From Pycnopodia helianthoides (lineage: Eukaryota > Echinodermata > Asteroidea > Forcipulatida > Asteriidae), in the NCBI GenBank assembly GCA_032158295.1, contig CM063246.1, positions 1,893,371-1,957,370 of the forward strand: a stretch of DNA of 64,000 nt. The letters are read 5' to 3'. Of the stretch, positions 11,034 through 22,052 are shown piece after piece. How positions within the stretch are numbered: the first letter of the stretch is position 1; each line of letters starts with the position of its first letter. The notes beneath the pieces are model-generated. The model ran no database searches and was not told where the DNA came from. It was given only the letters and a program-made list of their open reading frames with translations. A program made the position numbers and the translations under genes.

Positions 11034-14000
11034 CGTAAGATGTAGAATGTTCACCCCTTGAGTAAGTTCGGTGCTAACCTTTTAGTCAATTTGTGATTTA
11101 ATTCGCGCATGCGTGGTCTGTGTTTCACTTGATCGCATCCAGTCGATTGATTCGTCAAATATGGCAACAAGGCAACGAGGTAGTGAACAGAAAAATGTAT
11201 TTGCCCGTAAAAATATTACTGCCATAGTATAGTGCATTAGTAGTTATTTAATGCTATTTAAAATTGTTTATGTGTTTGTTTATCATTTAAATGCAATTTT
11301 GGTATTTGTACACTTCTTAATTTTTCGTAATTATTGGTCAGCAAAAAATTAGACCCCAACCTCAAGGTTTTGAAAAACTAGAAACACTTCTGCCGTTGAC
11401 GGCATTCGACAAAATGACAATACTTTGACGTCATGTGTGGGAGTTTGCTTTGTTCATGCTGCAACAAAGCGGCTATACAAAACGGAGCTCCCACATAATT
11501 TGTAAGACGTAACATGAGTGATGACGTAACGGGGCTTTTTGCGAATCCTTCTGAAAAGCACCGGAGAAGGGTATTCAAATAATTGTTTTTTTAACACAAT
11601 TAAAATCTGTTTAATCTATTTTAACTCAATTTCCTTATGTCTCCTTTTGGTCTTAAAGGCACATTACAGAATTGGTAATTGTAAAATATACTTTTGATCA
11701 CAGATTTACATAAAACTTACACGGTCTAATGATGATGATAGTAGAAAACATCCCTAGAAATATTTCTGGCTGAAATGCCATATTTGATGAGAAATAAATC
11801 AAACTAATTTCCGATTGGAGTTTATCGCTCAGTGAGCGTTTTATTCATGCATAAAACACATGCAAATTTGTAATCGGTTTTGCACTATTTTCTCGTGACC
11901 CAGATGGCCGATCGATCTCAAACTTCTACAGGTTTGTCAGTTTATGTATATGGTGGATTATATAAAGTGCTTACACTGCCAGCAACTGTTTTGTTAGCAA
12001 AAACCATTTTTTCGAGTTAGGCTGTTTTACCATGGAAGGGCCCCGTAGTCAAGCCATAGGCCTACCCTTCTATCTCCAGTTAAATGCCAAAATCTGACGG
12101 CGATCAGTTTCCGAGTACCCTGTGTTTTTTTTCTCTTCTTTTTCCGGGACAGTTGTAATAATAGCTGCCCCCAAATTCCCCACATCGTGAACAAGGAAGT
12201 AAAACATAATAATAATAAGTCAGAAAACGGCATTCTACTCTACTACACATCTGGACAAATTGACAAGTGCCTCTACATCTTGTTTTGTTGTGTTTGGTTT
12301 CGAACATTTTGATAGAGTAGTTGTGAATACTATAGTCTCTTGGGTACACCTTTGTTGGGTGTTCTTCTCATACGTTTTGGGAAAATAATAGACCGAAACT
12401 CCTCAGCTGTAGGCCTATGCGAGTATTGTATTATTGAAAAGGGTTACTCTTTGATTGCTTTTCATTCCTTTTTGTTCATTTTTCCCCTTTTTATTCTTTT
12501 GCAAAATGTGTGATCGGGCCGAATGATTTTATTTAATAATCCGTTTGGGGGAAAAAATAAGATTCTGTCTGGATAAGTGTACTCACGCACAGTACTTGGA
12601 CGGTACCATACCGTACACATGAATTGTTGTACATATATCAATAGCCACCATCATTGCAAACCAGCCAGAGGACAACCAGGATTTGGTTCCACCCCTGAAA
12701 AAGTAGAGAATATGTAAAGTACAAGCATCCTTTAAAAGTATTGACCATGTGACCTATGACATCACATGTGTACAAAAGAGCCATAGAGCCTACACACATA
12801 CCCTAAAAGGAAGAAAACGTACAATTTTTTTTTTAACGATTGCACTGTCTGATTTTTATCAACTTTTGGTATAAAGAAAGGGGGCACAGCTTTAAACGTG
12901 TACAGCTATTACTTTTTGCTTCCCGAGTTTATGCAGAAGTTATGACACCTGCTTTCAAGCTCTTTCTGCGATGGATATAATATTGAAAATATCTTGGAAT
13001 GTTTGTTATATTTTGTTAAAAGATGGTGTTTGGTTTATTAAAACGACCAACTTGAGTATTGACAAATGGATAGACAATGGACCGATCCATTAAGCCACAC
13101 CCCCTTAACGTATTGACCAATCACAGCATTGGCTGCGTCACCACTGCACACGTGGGCAGCACAATGTGCATCTCTCCAATGCCACACACGACATGAACGT
13201 GCGCGCTTTAAGAAGGCCTACGCGCGCACGCATTTTTACTTTTCTAATGGGATTTTAGCGTGTTGGACTCTTGTCAGACCTTCGGTGGCGAAGCCAAGGT
13301 TGTGTTTGGTCAACACGTAGGGGGCGGAGCTTAACGGATCGGTCTATTGTGTGAGAGGGAGTGAGACAGAAACCTTGACCAATCCAACAAAGGGACACCG
13401 GCCTCGAAACCTGTCCCGTAGGCCTATACATCACGGGTGGTTTGACTCGACGCTCTAAAAAATACAATGGAACAGATCGTCTCCAGTAGAAATTTGTTTT
13501 TTGAAATAAACGCAACCTCTTTAGCTTCTGACTGAATGAAATCATGCACGACCTTCAAAAAAATTTTTTTTAAATGGCATGTTAATGGCAAGAGCAAGTG
13601 CAAGAGCGCGAATTTTAGGACTAGGATCCGAAAATAAGAGGGGAATAAACTCACAGTGAATGTCCCGTTTCCAATGTAAACAAATCCCCTGCCTCCTTCT
13701 CTCCTAGGATCGTCTGACCGTGGATGATAGTCCCTGGTCTAAGTCTCTTGACCATTTCTTTTCCTTTGTTTAAATATTCTTTCCTCCTGAACAGTCCCCA
13801 GACGAGCACATCACTCCCCTCGGGAGGCAATCGATCAAACTGCACACCAGCCATGAAGTTCATCATCCGTAGCGTTGTTCGGTTACCAACGTCTTTTTCA
13901 TAACCTTTGACAGGAGCAGAGTTCATTCTGATAATGCAGGGGTGTTTTTCGATGTCCCGCCCGGCTCCCTTGTCCAGGAGGTAACCTGAGCTTGACACCA

Positions 14001-16705
14001 GAGCGCAAGATGAACATCGCAGCGTCACTGGCTGCAAGGAGAGCAGAAAATTTTTCATTGTTTACAAAATTTCTCAAAAGCTTCACTAAATAATTTACTG
14101 GTCTTGAATGGTGTGATGTTATTATTATTGTAACCAGCCAGGCATTATTAATAGTCCAATTCGCAATAACCTTGGTTGCGCTATTTTGGAAGTAAATGTC
14201 CCCATGTGTTATACAGTGTAGTGCGCAATTGACCCTTTTGCAGACGTGGAACGCACCCCTGCAAAATGCGGTCTTCAATCTCCACCATTATGTACGAGTT
14301 TTGTAACTGAACCCTGAATGTTTTGAAAGTATTGTAAAAGGTATTGTTTTAGCCCAGACTAAAACCTTTGTTGATCCTTTACAGTTTGCCTATTGTGCCA
14401 ACAGAAGTGTTGAAGATGCCATCCTTACACTCACACACAACATTCATGAACATTTGGATAAGTCTAAATCTTATGTAAGGACTCTTTTTGTGGATTTTTC
14501 CTCGGCATTTAATACTATACAGCCACATTTACTTGTACAAAAACTCAGAAATATGGATGTTAGTCCTTATTTAACACTGTGGATTAATAGTTTTTTATCT
14601 AACCGTACACAGAGAGTACATTTAATGAACTCAATGTCGGACGTCATCTGTACTAATACTGGTGCCCCTCAAGGCTGTGTGCTCTCACCAGTTTTGTTTT
14701 CATTGTACACTGGTGATTGCAGGTGCAGTTTCCCATCGTGTTGTATGATTAAATATGCAGATGACACAGCTTTAACTGGAAAGATTTCTTGCAAAGATGA
14801 GACCCAATACCGCCATGAAGTGGACAATTTTATTAATTGGTGTAAACGTAACTTTTTAGTTATAAATGTCAACAAAACGAAAGAGATTGTTTTTGATTTC
14901 CGCAAAGGTAACACTACTCTGGAACCAATCATTATACAGGGCACCCCAGTCGACATGGTCACCGAATACAAATACCTGGGTACTCACATCGATAGCGATC
15001 TTAAGTGGAACACTAATACACGTAAACTGGTAGCTAAGGCTAACCAACGTACCTTTTTTATCAGGAAGCTGAAGTCATTTAATGTCCGTGATGATATTTT
15101 ATTCCTTTTTTATCAGAGTGTTATTCAATCAATTTTATCATTTTGTAATGTTGTTTGGTACAGCAGTCTTTCCATAAAGAACATTCAAAAGCTTGAGCGG
15201 GTAACTAAGGTGGTGTCAAAAATAATGAATAGGAATGTAAACAACTTCCGCACTAATTCTGAAACAGCTGCTCTGGTAAAATTCCTTTCCATTATGCAAG
15301 ACCCAACTCATCCTCTCCATGCCTCAGTGACTGTCAACAAATCAGGAAGAGTGCGTCCTCCATGCAATAAAACAACACGTTTCAGGAAATCGTTTATACC
15401 CAATGCTGGTCATCTGTTTAATTCTAAGTTCAGTAGGTAATTTTTCTCCATGCCTCAGTGACTGTCAACAAATCAGGAAGAGTGCGTCCTCCATGCAATA
15501 AAACAACACGTTTCAGGAAATCGTTTATACCCAATGCTGGTCATCTCCACTGAAATACACTTTCCAGTGGGTATTGCTTTTACTTTATATTAAGTAATTA
15601 TTTAAACCTTTTAACTATAAAGTTCACATCTCTTTTTGTTTGTTTGTGGTTGTAATATTTTTAAACAATTTTATAATGTATATTTGCATTGCGGGACGAT
15701 GAGTCTCATGTTGTTTTACAATGTGACCAATAAATATGAATGAATGAATGAATGAATGAAATGAATGTTCTCTAAACCGTATTTCAAATGCACATATTTT
15801 GTTCATTACACCGGGTTCGAGGTTGTCAAGCAGCTCGTTTAAATCAATGTTTGAAGTCAATGTAGTCAGGGTACCAGGGTATCCATGCACTAGTACATCG
15901 GTTGCTAGGCTATCGTTGAATAGTTCGTTTGGTCGGTGAACATGTACAAGAGTAAAAATACACACCACCATGTGACCCGCTCTCGGCCAATCAACAGATA
16001 GAATCAAAGGAAGGGGTGTTATAATACAAGCTAGTGTATGCAGAATGTGAATGAGCCGAAGCTATAGTGATTTTGTTTTATTTCATCCCACAAAAGCCTT
16101 TGCGTATAATAATAATTGGTTTTTATATAGCGCTTTATCACACCCGAGGGCGTCTCAAAGCGCTTCCAACATTATTACCCCTGGTCACTGGGCCATTTAT
16201 TTCATTCCTTAAAACCATCTCAGCTCCCTGGGGAGTATACAGCCTGTGTGCAACAAGTATTTGCGCTACTATAAGCTAAATCAATCACAATAACCATCTC
16301 TGCCCTCAAAGGTACCCATTTTACCCCTGGGTGGAGAGAAACAATCATAGTTAATATGCTCAGGGACACACGTGTCACGACCGGGACTCGAACCCACACT
16401 CTGCTGAACAGAAACACCAGAGCTTGAGTTGGGTGTTCTTGTATCCGCTCGGCCACAACACCCCAGGTATATGACACCAAAATAGACAACCCTACCTGAT
16501 CATCACCACGCAATGATGTGTAATGACGAATAGACCCGTTGACAGCCGGTTGAGGGACAAATGGGACGGTTAGAGAGTCTGGCGCTTGGTGTTGAAGCAG
16601 AGCTGTGCCATCAGGCCGCAGATGATTTTGATACATCACGAACCACAATGACAGGATGAGCGACACAAATACAATCAGTACAAAGGTTGTGTGATGCTTT
16701 GACAT
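10089..16705 (-). CDS. ST6GALNAC: ST6GalNAc-type alpha-2,6-sialyltransferase, complete four-exon gene
   Basis: Four coding exons on the minus strand (16705-16496, 14031-13655, 12694-12587, 10347-10089) join in phase to about 317 aa, the usual size of ST6GALNAC3-6. It has a short cytoplasmic tail and one signal-anchor (about residues 7-25), giving a Golgi type II topology. Sialylmotif L (CSSCALVSSSGYLL ... IIRMNSAPVKGY ... DVGNRTTLR) is in exon 2. Motif S (SSGWFAMMVAIDICTTIHVY) is in exon 3. Motif III (PYHYYG) and motif VS (HRFITE) are in exon 4. The family transfers sialic acid from CMP-sialic acid to GalNAc of O-glycans or glycolipids. The start is the first ATG before the membrane segment. 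Introns contain a LINE, a SINE and two MITEs. All key motifs are present. The subtype cannot be assigned by eye. Confidence 0.9.
10446..10820 (+). mobile_element. TTAA-MITE, family R2, in the last sialyltransferase intron
   Basis: Ends AAAGACACTGGACACCTTTGG and the matching inverted AGTGTCCAGTGCCTTTAA. The centre is a perfect 22-bp palindrome at 10632-10653 (GAGACCTCACG and its complement). It sits about 100 bp upstream of exon 4 in gene direction. Sister copies: 16,941, 28,377, 53,404 and 55,992. Confidence 0.85.
10986..11029. repeat. Poly(A) tract, about 44 A
   Basis: Uninterrupted A run in intron 3 of the sialyltransferase gene, which reads as poly(T) in gene direction. No retrosequence is obvious beside it. 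Its length is likely to vary between individuals and assemblies. Confidence 0.8.
11653..12009 (+). mobile_element. TTAA-MITE, family R3, 3'-truncated
   Basis: Starts TTAAAGGCACATTACAGAAT and keeps the central CGCTCAGTGAGCG, but the right terminal repeat is missing after GCAAAAACCA. In intron 3 of the sialyltransferase gene. Confidence 0.8.
12587..12694 (-). CDS. ST6GALNAC: Sialyltransferase exon 3 (sialylmotif S)
   Basis: 108 nt between TTTTTCAG and GC|GTGAGT. Encodes GGTKSWLSSGWFAMMVAI then DICTTIHVYGMVPSKYC, the small sialylmotif and following Cys. It is too short to stand out as an open frame, but phase and motif fit exactly. Confidence 0.9.
12695..13654 (-). other. Sialyltransferase intron 2
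   Basis: Intron between exons 2 and 3. I see no further exon, RNA gene or full element in it. Confidence 0.5.
13655..14031 (-). CDS. ST6GALNAC: Sialyltransferase exon 2 (sialylmotif L)
   Basis: 377 nt between the acceptor CTCTCCTTGCAG and the donor ACT|GTGAGT. Carries the large sialylmotif that binds CMP-sialic acid, including its Cys and the DVGNRTTLR end. Enters in phase 0 and leaves two bases, completed by exon 3. Confidence 0.9.
14365..15760 (+). mobile_element. LINE (CR1/L2-like) 3' portion in sialyltransferase intron 1
   Basis: A 328-aa open frame (14454-15440) encodes reverse transcriptase fingers, palm and thumb: LFVDFSSAFNTIQPHLL, GAPQGCVLSPVLFSLYT, the active-site KYADDTALTG, NFINWCKRNFLVINVNKTKE and VTEYKYLGTHIDSDLKWN. 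The endonuclease and 5' half are absent. The 3' end is a (AATG)n tail near 15,737-15,765, as expected of CR1/L2-type LINEs that end in short tandem repeats. It is oriented opposite to the host gene. The RT frame is open, so the insertion may be fairly young, but the element is 5'-truncated. Confidence 0.85.
15315..15547 (+). repeat. About 102-bp direct duplication in the LINE 3' end
   Basis: The block beginning CTCCATGCCTCAGTGACTGT occurs at 15315-15416 and again, nearly unchanged, at 15446-15547. The first copy is coding and the second lies just after the stop codon. Confidence 0.85.
16105..16466 (-). mobile_element. tRNA-derived SINE (Leu/Ser-like head)
   Basis: On the minus strand the head reads GTTGTGGCCGAGCGGATACA ... 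GGGTTCGAGTCCCGG, with good A box (TGGCCGAGCGG) and B box (GGTTCGAGTCC). The body runs to a tail reading ATAAAGCGCTATATAAAAACC. It lies about 30 bp beyond the donor of sialyltransferase exon 1, in the same orientation. Confidence 0.75.
16496..16705 (-). CDS. ST6GALNAC: Sialyltransferase exon 1 (signal anchor)
   Basis: 210 nt, 70 codons, from ATG (16705-16703) to the donor CAG|GTAGGG. Encodes MSKHHTTFVLIVFVSLILSL and onward, a transmembrane anchor followed by a Pro/Gln-rich stem ending GDDQ. The open frame continues past the donor into a SINE, which is not coding. Confidence 0.85.
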
Positions 16706-16940
16706 TTTCGCTGTAAAGAAAATACATATGAAACCAAAATTACAATAATTAGGGATTAATTGATCGTCCTACCGTTTGTGTATCTTTCCCCCCCTTTCTA
16801 TTTGGGGTGTATTGTTTGTGAGTATAGTCTGCTGGGTGTTTGTTTGGATTAGGAGGAAAGGTTACAAATGTATGCAATTGGGCGATACGAGTTTAATATC
16901 CCTCACTCCATCATTGGTGTATGATCGAATTCCGCCCTTC

Positions 16941-17328
16941 TTAAAGACACCGGACACCTTTGGTAATTGTCAAAGACCAGTCTTCTCCCTTGGTGTATCT
17001 CAACATATGCACAAAATAACGAACCTGTGAAAATTTGAACTCAATTGGTCGTCGAAGTTGCGAGATAATAATGGAAGAAAAAACACCCTTGTCACACGAA
17101 GTTGTGTGCTTTCAGATGCTTGATTTCGAGACCTCACGCGTGAGATCTCAAAATCAATTCAAATATTTTACTGAGAAATTACTTCTTTCTCAAAAACTAC
17201 GTTACTTCAGAGGGAGCCGTTTCTCACAATGTTTTATACTATCAACTGCCCTCCGTTGCTCGTTACCAAGTAAGTTTTTATGCTAACAATTATTTTGAGT
17301 AATTACCAATAGTGTCCATTGCCTTTAA
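16941..17328 (+). mobile_element. TTAA-MITE, family R2, upstream of the sialyltransferase start
   Basis: Full copy with inverted TTAAAGACACCGGACACC-type ends and a near-perfect central palindrome carrying one change (GAGACCTCACGCGTGAGATC). It starts about 235 bp upstream of the ATG and so may overlap the promoter or 5' UTR. Confidence 0.85.
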
Positions 17329-17544
17329 CGAAATAGTATCGATACAGTAATGAAGCCACGATCCAATACCCGGACTCTCGTATTATTTTAATTTTATTGT
17401 TAAAAACTTTAATCTACTTTTTTTTTTTTTTAATAGGCCTATGTCAACTTCTTCTTCTTCGAACACCTTGTTCAAAACTTGTATAGTTACAGACAATTGC
17501 TAACAATCAGAGTTTCATTTGATCCAATATTACGATTCTACACG

Positions 17545-17898
17545 CCAGGAACATCACAAAATTGGTTTTTGCTAACATACATAAACTGACAAACCTGTAG
17601 AAGTTTGAGATCGATCGGCCATCTTGGTCACGAGAAAATAGTGAAAAACCGATTACCCACATTTGCATGAAATCATATAGATTCAAAAAATGAATAAAAC
17701 GCTCACTGAGCGATAAACTCCAATCGGAAAATTAGTTTATTCATTTCTCATCAAATATGGCATTTCAGACAGAAATATTTCAAGGGATGTTTTCTACTAT
17801 CATCATCATCATTAGACCGTGTAAGGTTTATGTAAATCTGCGATCAAAAAGTATATTTTACAAGTTTTGTTCTTACCAATTATGTAATTTTCCTTTAA
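17545..17898 (-). mobile_element. TTAA-MITE, family R3, reverse orientation
   Basis: Reverse copy of the 5488-5880 family. The right end is ATTTTCCTTTAA and the left end GGAACATCACAAAATTGG, lacking the outer TTAAA. The central CGCTCACTGAGCG carries one change. Confidence 0.8.
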
Positions 17899-19102
17899 GT
17901 GTATGTTATTACCATGGTGATACCAGAAACCAACTGTATATTATTCCCTTAGAGCGGCTATAAAATGCTCGCATGGATTGTGCGTTGTGTACATTGTGAT
18001 CGCGATGCGGTGAATTTTTTCGACGGTTTATATCCGAACCGTAAAAATGTAAACGTGTAACCGGGCGATCGGTCGATCAGCCATGTAACCGGAGCAGACT
18101 TAGCACTGTGTATAGTGCATTGGCGCGGGCATTTCATACATGTACTACACGCGTACGATGTAGGTTATGGGCATGTAGACTGATGTACTAAAATTCAGCC
18201 GAGCTGAGCTCCAACTCATGGAAAAATAGAAAAACTTAATATTTCACGGCGTCATTTCATCCGCAATGTTCTCTTCCGTATGACAATGGGATATTGAAAA
18301 CCTTGCGTGGCATGGCTGTCAAGGAAACCCAATTACCTCGTAAGAACTCCCCCCCCCCCCAAATGGATACAGAGTGTGCATCTGACACGCGTCGTCCGTC
18401 ACTTGCAGTGCCCCACACACCCATTACAAGCAAACACATCACTTACCTGTCTCTGTGTGCCCATGGCATGCTTCTCCTGCCAGTAGATGACAAACAAATA
18501 CTCCTGCTAATGTGTGTATTATAGGGAAGATGATAACAAACTCTCACAACATCACTTGCAATAGACTACTAGATGACGCGTTGATGATGACGAGGGCATG
18601 ATGTACCGACATTTTTTCCGTGTGGCAATTGAGAAGACTGCACGGTCAATAGTTCATTATAATAATGGTTATGTATAACAATAGACCTCTCCAATTGTGC
18701 GCACGCCCAACAGATGCATATTTTTGCGTGTATTGTTGGCCTTGAAAATACAGCTGTTATTATATAGCGCTGTGTATAAGTAGTGTAAATTATTCATGCA
18801 CAATATACAGAGGGAAGTAAAATGATGTGGAGAGCATATCGCATTGATGTTTGTTTTAGCGGGTAGGCCTATAGTAACCACGAGCTGGTATCTTCCACAG
18901 TATGATATACATGTAGGTCACACTGCTGACTACGTTGTTATATTTCTAGCTATATAGTTGATGTTGGGTTTTTGTTTTTATACTGATGTGGTCGACATCA
19001 TCTACACTGTGGGAATTATTGCGTACACCGGGTGCACACCGGATGTGCAGAAGTGTTCAGCTCGTTTTCGTATAAACGTTCAGTTCCAAAAAACTGTGAA
19101 CA
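17899..19102. other. Intergenic, no gene recognised
   Basis: No convincing coding frame or RNA gene. Contains a C run near 18,350. Confidence 0.4.
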
Positions 19103-19489
19103 TTAAAGGCACAGTACACGTAATGACTCTAAAAATGAATGGCACTAAAAACTTACTTTGTAAGAAGTACAGTAGCGTTGGGTAGTATAATGAATTTTGA
19201 GAAACTTTTAACTTCGAAGTACTACGGTTACGGAAAATATATCACTTTTCATTCCCCAAAATTTGAATCTGAGAACCGTTAGAAACGCTTCTCATCAGAC
19301 TGTGTATTCCTATGGGGAATATTCTTCCTGCGTGGAAATATTCGCTCCGGTTTTTCGGGGATATCTCAAAAACGTGACCACCTTTTGAAGTGAAATTTTC
19401 ACAGGTTAGTTTGAATGTATGTACCTACATTTATATAGGATTAACACAACCAGTAGGCTCCAATTACCAAACGTGTACTGTGCCTTTAA
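19103..19489 (+). mobile_element. TTAA-MITE, family R1
   Basis: Begins TTAAAGGCACAGTACACG and ends AACGTGTACTGTGCCTTTAA. Its last about 350 bp (from 19,140) are immediately repeated at 19,490-19,839. Confidence 0.85.
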
Positions 19490-19839
19490 GGGCACTAAAA
19501 ACTTACTTTGTAAGAAGTACAGTAGCGTTGGGTAGTATAATGAATTTTGAGAAACTTTTAACTTCGAAGTACTACGGTTACGGAAAATATATCACTTTTC
19601 ATTCCCCAAAATTTGAATCTGAGAACCGTTAGAAACGCTTCTCATCAGACTGTGTATTCCTATGGGGAATATTCTTCCTGCGTGGAAATATTCGCTCCGG
19701 TTTTTCGGGGATATCTCAAAAACGTGACCACCTTTTGAAGTGAAATTTTCACAGGTTAGTTTGAATGTATGTACCTACATTTATATAGGATGAACACAAT
19801 CAGTAGGCTCCAATTACCAAACGTGTACTGTGCCTTTAA
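19490..19839 (+). repeat. Tandem second copy of the R1 MITE, lacking the left end
   Basis: Period of 350 bp relative to 19,140-19,489, with only a few differences (GATTAACACAACC against GATGAACACAATC). The left terminal repeat is missing, so this arose by tandem duplication of DNA and not by a second insertion. Confidence 0.85.
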
Positions 19840-19909
19840 GGTGTATTAGCAGGAAACTAAACTCGATCACCCGAGGACACACAGCCATCATTTTGAAATG
19901 ATCCAATAT

Positions 19910-21185
19910 CAGTGTTGTAGTCGAGTCACCTGTGTCGAGTCCGAGTCCGAGTCACGAGTCACCTGGTCCGAGTCCAAGTCCGAGTCACGAGTCACTTGGT
20001 CCGAGTCCGAGTCACGAGGCACTTGTTCAAATGTCGTAAAATAAGAATTGGAAATGGTTTACACATTTAATTTAAACAAAGTTCTGTACCTGCAGTTACA
20101 ATTTTATTTTAGGTTTTACTCCTTGCCCCTTATCCAGAATATCTTTTAAGGGTTTAAAATGATTTTTTTCTCTTCAAAATAACCAATTATATACTGATTT
20201 ATTTATTTCAGAAAGGTTGGTAGCCAACAAGTTTTATGGTTTAAAGAAACTTTCTATAAGCCATAAAACTTGTTGGCTACCTGCCCTTCTGAAATAAATA
20301 AATCATTATTGGTTATTTTGAAGAGAAAAAATCATTTAAATCCCTAAATTCTTAAAATTTGAAGTTGTGACGGTCCTTTCTTTAATTTTGCGCTTGCAAA
20401 ATTTGCACACCGCACTCGATTTTGAGGTTTCAAAATTTTTGCTAAAGTTGGTGTAACCAAAGGAAACAATACGGGCGGAACGGCAGAACTTGTTGGCTAC
20501 CTACCTGATAAAAAAAAAATTCATGACCAAACTTGACGTCGTGTGTGTGGGTGTGCGTGCGTTTGTGTCGACCACCTTAGGCCATGGGCCGAAGGCCAAA
20601 AAGTCCTCCAGAAATAGGAAAATGCTGCAGCCCCGGGGGTGAAGGGGAGATCTATACATCAAAATGTACGTGTGGAAACTGGTGCAAACAACACACATCC
20701 ATCACAGTGCAATATTATGCAGACTGTGTTTTACAGGTACCAGACATGCCGTTTCCCTGGTAATATGCATCAAGCACAAGCAGTGGCTACGGTGTTAACG
20801 TTGACAGAATACCAGCATTGATATTGGTGTTGTGCATCTCAGTGTTATTTTGAACATAACGAATCGAACATACACGCGCTGTACGTGCATGGCCCTTTAC
20901 ACAATAATCACGAACACTATTACTTGCAACATTGTGATAGACGTTAATATTCCTCCATGTGCACTCGGATCATCGGAATTGTTTCTAATATTTAAAAAAT
21001 GTATTGTTTGTGAAAATACGTGACTCGCAAGTCACGAGTCCTCGGGGACAAGTCCGAGTCACGATAGTCGAGTCCAAGTCCGAGTCTTTTGCAGACGTGA
21101 CTCGAGTCAAGTCCGAGTCACCGAAATTGTGATCGACTCGAGACGGACTCGAGTCGGAGTCCTGGACTCGAGTCATACAACACTG
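19910..21185. mobile_element. hAT-like non-autonomous element with exact 8-bp TSD
   Basis: Termini are CAGTGTTGTAGTCGAGTC and the inverted GACTCGAGTCATACAACACTG. The 8-bp TCCAATAT flanks both ends (19902-19909 and 21186-21193). CAGTG ends plus 8-bp duplications are characteristic of hAT transposons. Subterminal regions (19,918-20,030 and 21,020-21,175) are arrays of GAGTCCGAGTCAC-type words. No transposase is seen in 1,276 bp. A hairpin is nested inside. Confidence 0.85.
20156..20340. repeat. Long hairpin nested in the hAT-like element
   Basis: The left arm (AAATGATTTTTTTCTCTTCA ... GGTAGCCAACAAGTTTTATGG) and the right arm (CCATAAAACTTGTTGGCTACC ... AGAGAAAAAATCATTT) are inverted copies of about 85 bp around a short loop. 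A third partial GTTGGCTACCT phrase lies at about 20,492. Confidence 0.8.
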
Positions 21186-21298
21186 TCCAATATACGGCAC
21201 CAGGCCTGTACATAGACTACAGCTTCACATGCATGACCTTTGGAGTTTGACCGTACCTTGGCGCAGGCTCCTACACGCCGTGTGCAAACAGAGTTGAG

Positions 21299-21683
21299 TT
21301 TAAAGGAACATTACATAATTGGTAATTGTAAAATATACTTTTGATCACAGATTTACATAAAACTTACACAGTCTAATGATGATGATAGTAGAAAACATCC
21401 CTTGAAATATTTCTGTCTGAAGTGCCATATTTGATGAGAAATGAATAAACTAATTTTCCGTTTGGAGTTTATCGCTCAGTGAGCGTTTTATTCATCTGTT
21501 GAACCTATATGATTTCTTGCAAATGTGTAGTCGGTTTTTCACTATTTTCTCGTGACCCAGAGGGGCGATCGATCTCAAACTTCTACAGGTTTGTCAGTTT
21601 ATGTATATGGTGGATTACATAAAGTGCTTACACTGCCAGCAACTGTTTTGTTAGCAAAAACCAATTCTGTAATGTTCCTTTAA
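21299..21683 (+). mobile_element. TTAA-MITE, family R3
   Basis: Full copy with inverted TTAAAGGAACATTACATAAT-type ends. The central CGCTCAGTGAGCG is at 21473-21485, about 12 bp from the midpoint. Confidence 0.85.
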
Positions 21684-21889
21684 AGTGCGTGTCAATTCAC
21701 ACTTTAATCGGCCTTCAAAATCTAGTAGCTGATATATCAAAGATAACATACAAATACTTACTGTTGATTTTACGAACTTAGAAAACAACAATAAAACAAC
21801 AACAAACGATGTTTTTGAAAAGCCCGCGTGTCGAGAGTCTGAAAAGGCCGAGTTCACGATTGTTGCTGCGTGACGTCACTTGCATGACA

Positions 21890-22052
21890 GCTCGATATGG
21901 GGCAGAGGGAACCCCCCTCCTATTGTGTCTCCATTGTGTGCTTGGAATCCCAGGAATTCTTTTGAGGATTTTAGGGGGTAGTTCTATACAGGAGGAAAAT
22001 AGTGTGTTATAGTATGGGAACATTGGGGGGGACCCTCTACCCCATATCGGGC
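21890..22052. mobile_element. Short TIR element, GCYCGATATGGGG family
   Basis: Left end GCTCGATATGGGGCAGAGGG and right end inverted CCCTCTACCCCATATCGGGC. Related sequence (TATTGTGTCT/CTTCATTGTGTGCTTGGAATC) occurs at 35,180-35,390 and 48,990-49,110. Confidence 0.65.

Noticed and set aside
16220..16495. C-terminal extension of sialyltransferase exon 1 (161-aa frame)
   Set aside because: After CAG|GTAGGG the frame runs into a tRNA-derived SINE; splicing at the donor restores phase with exon 2.
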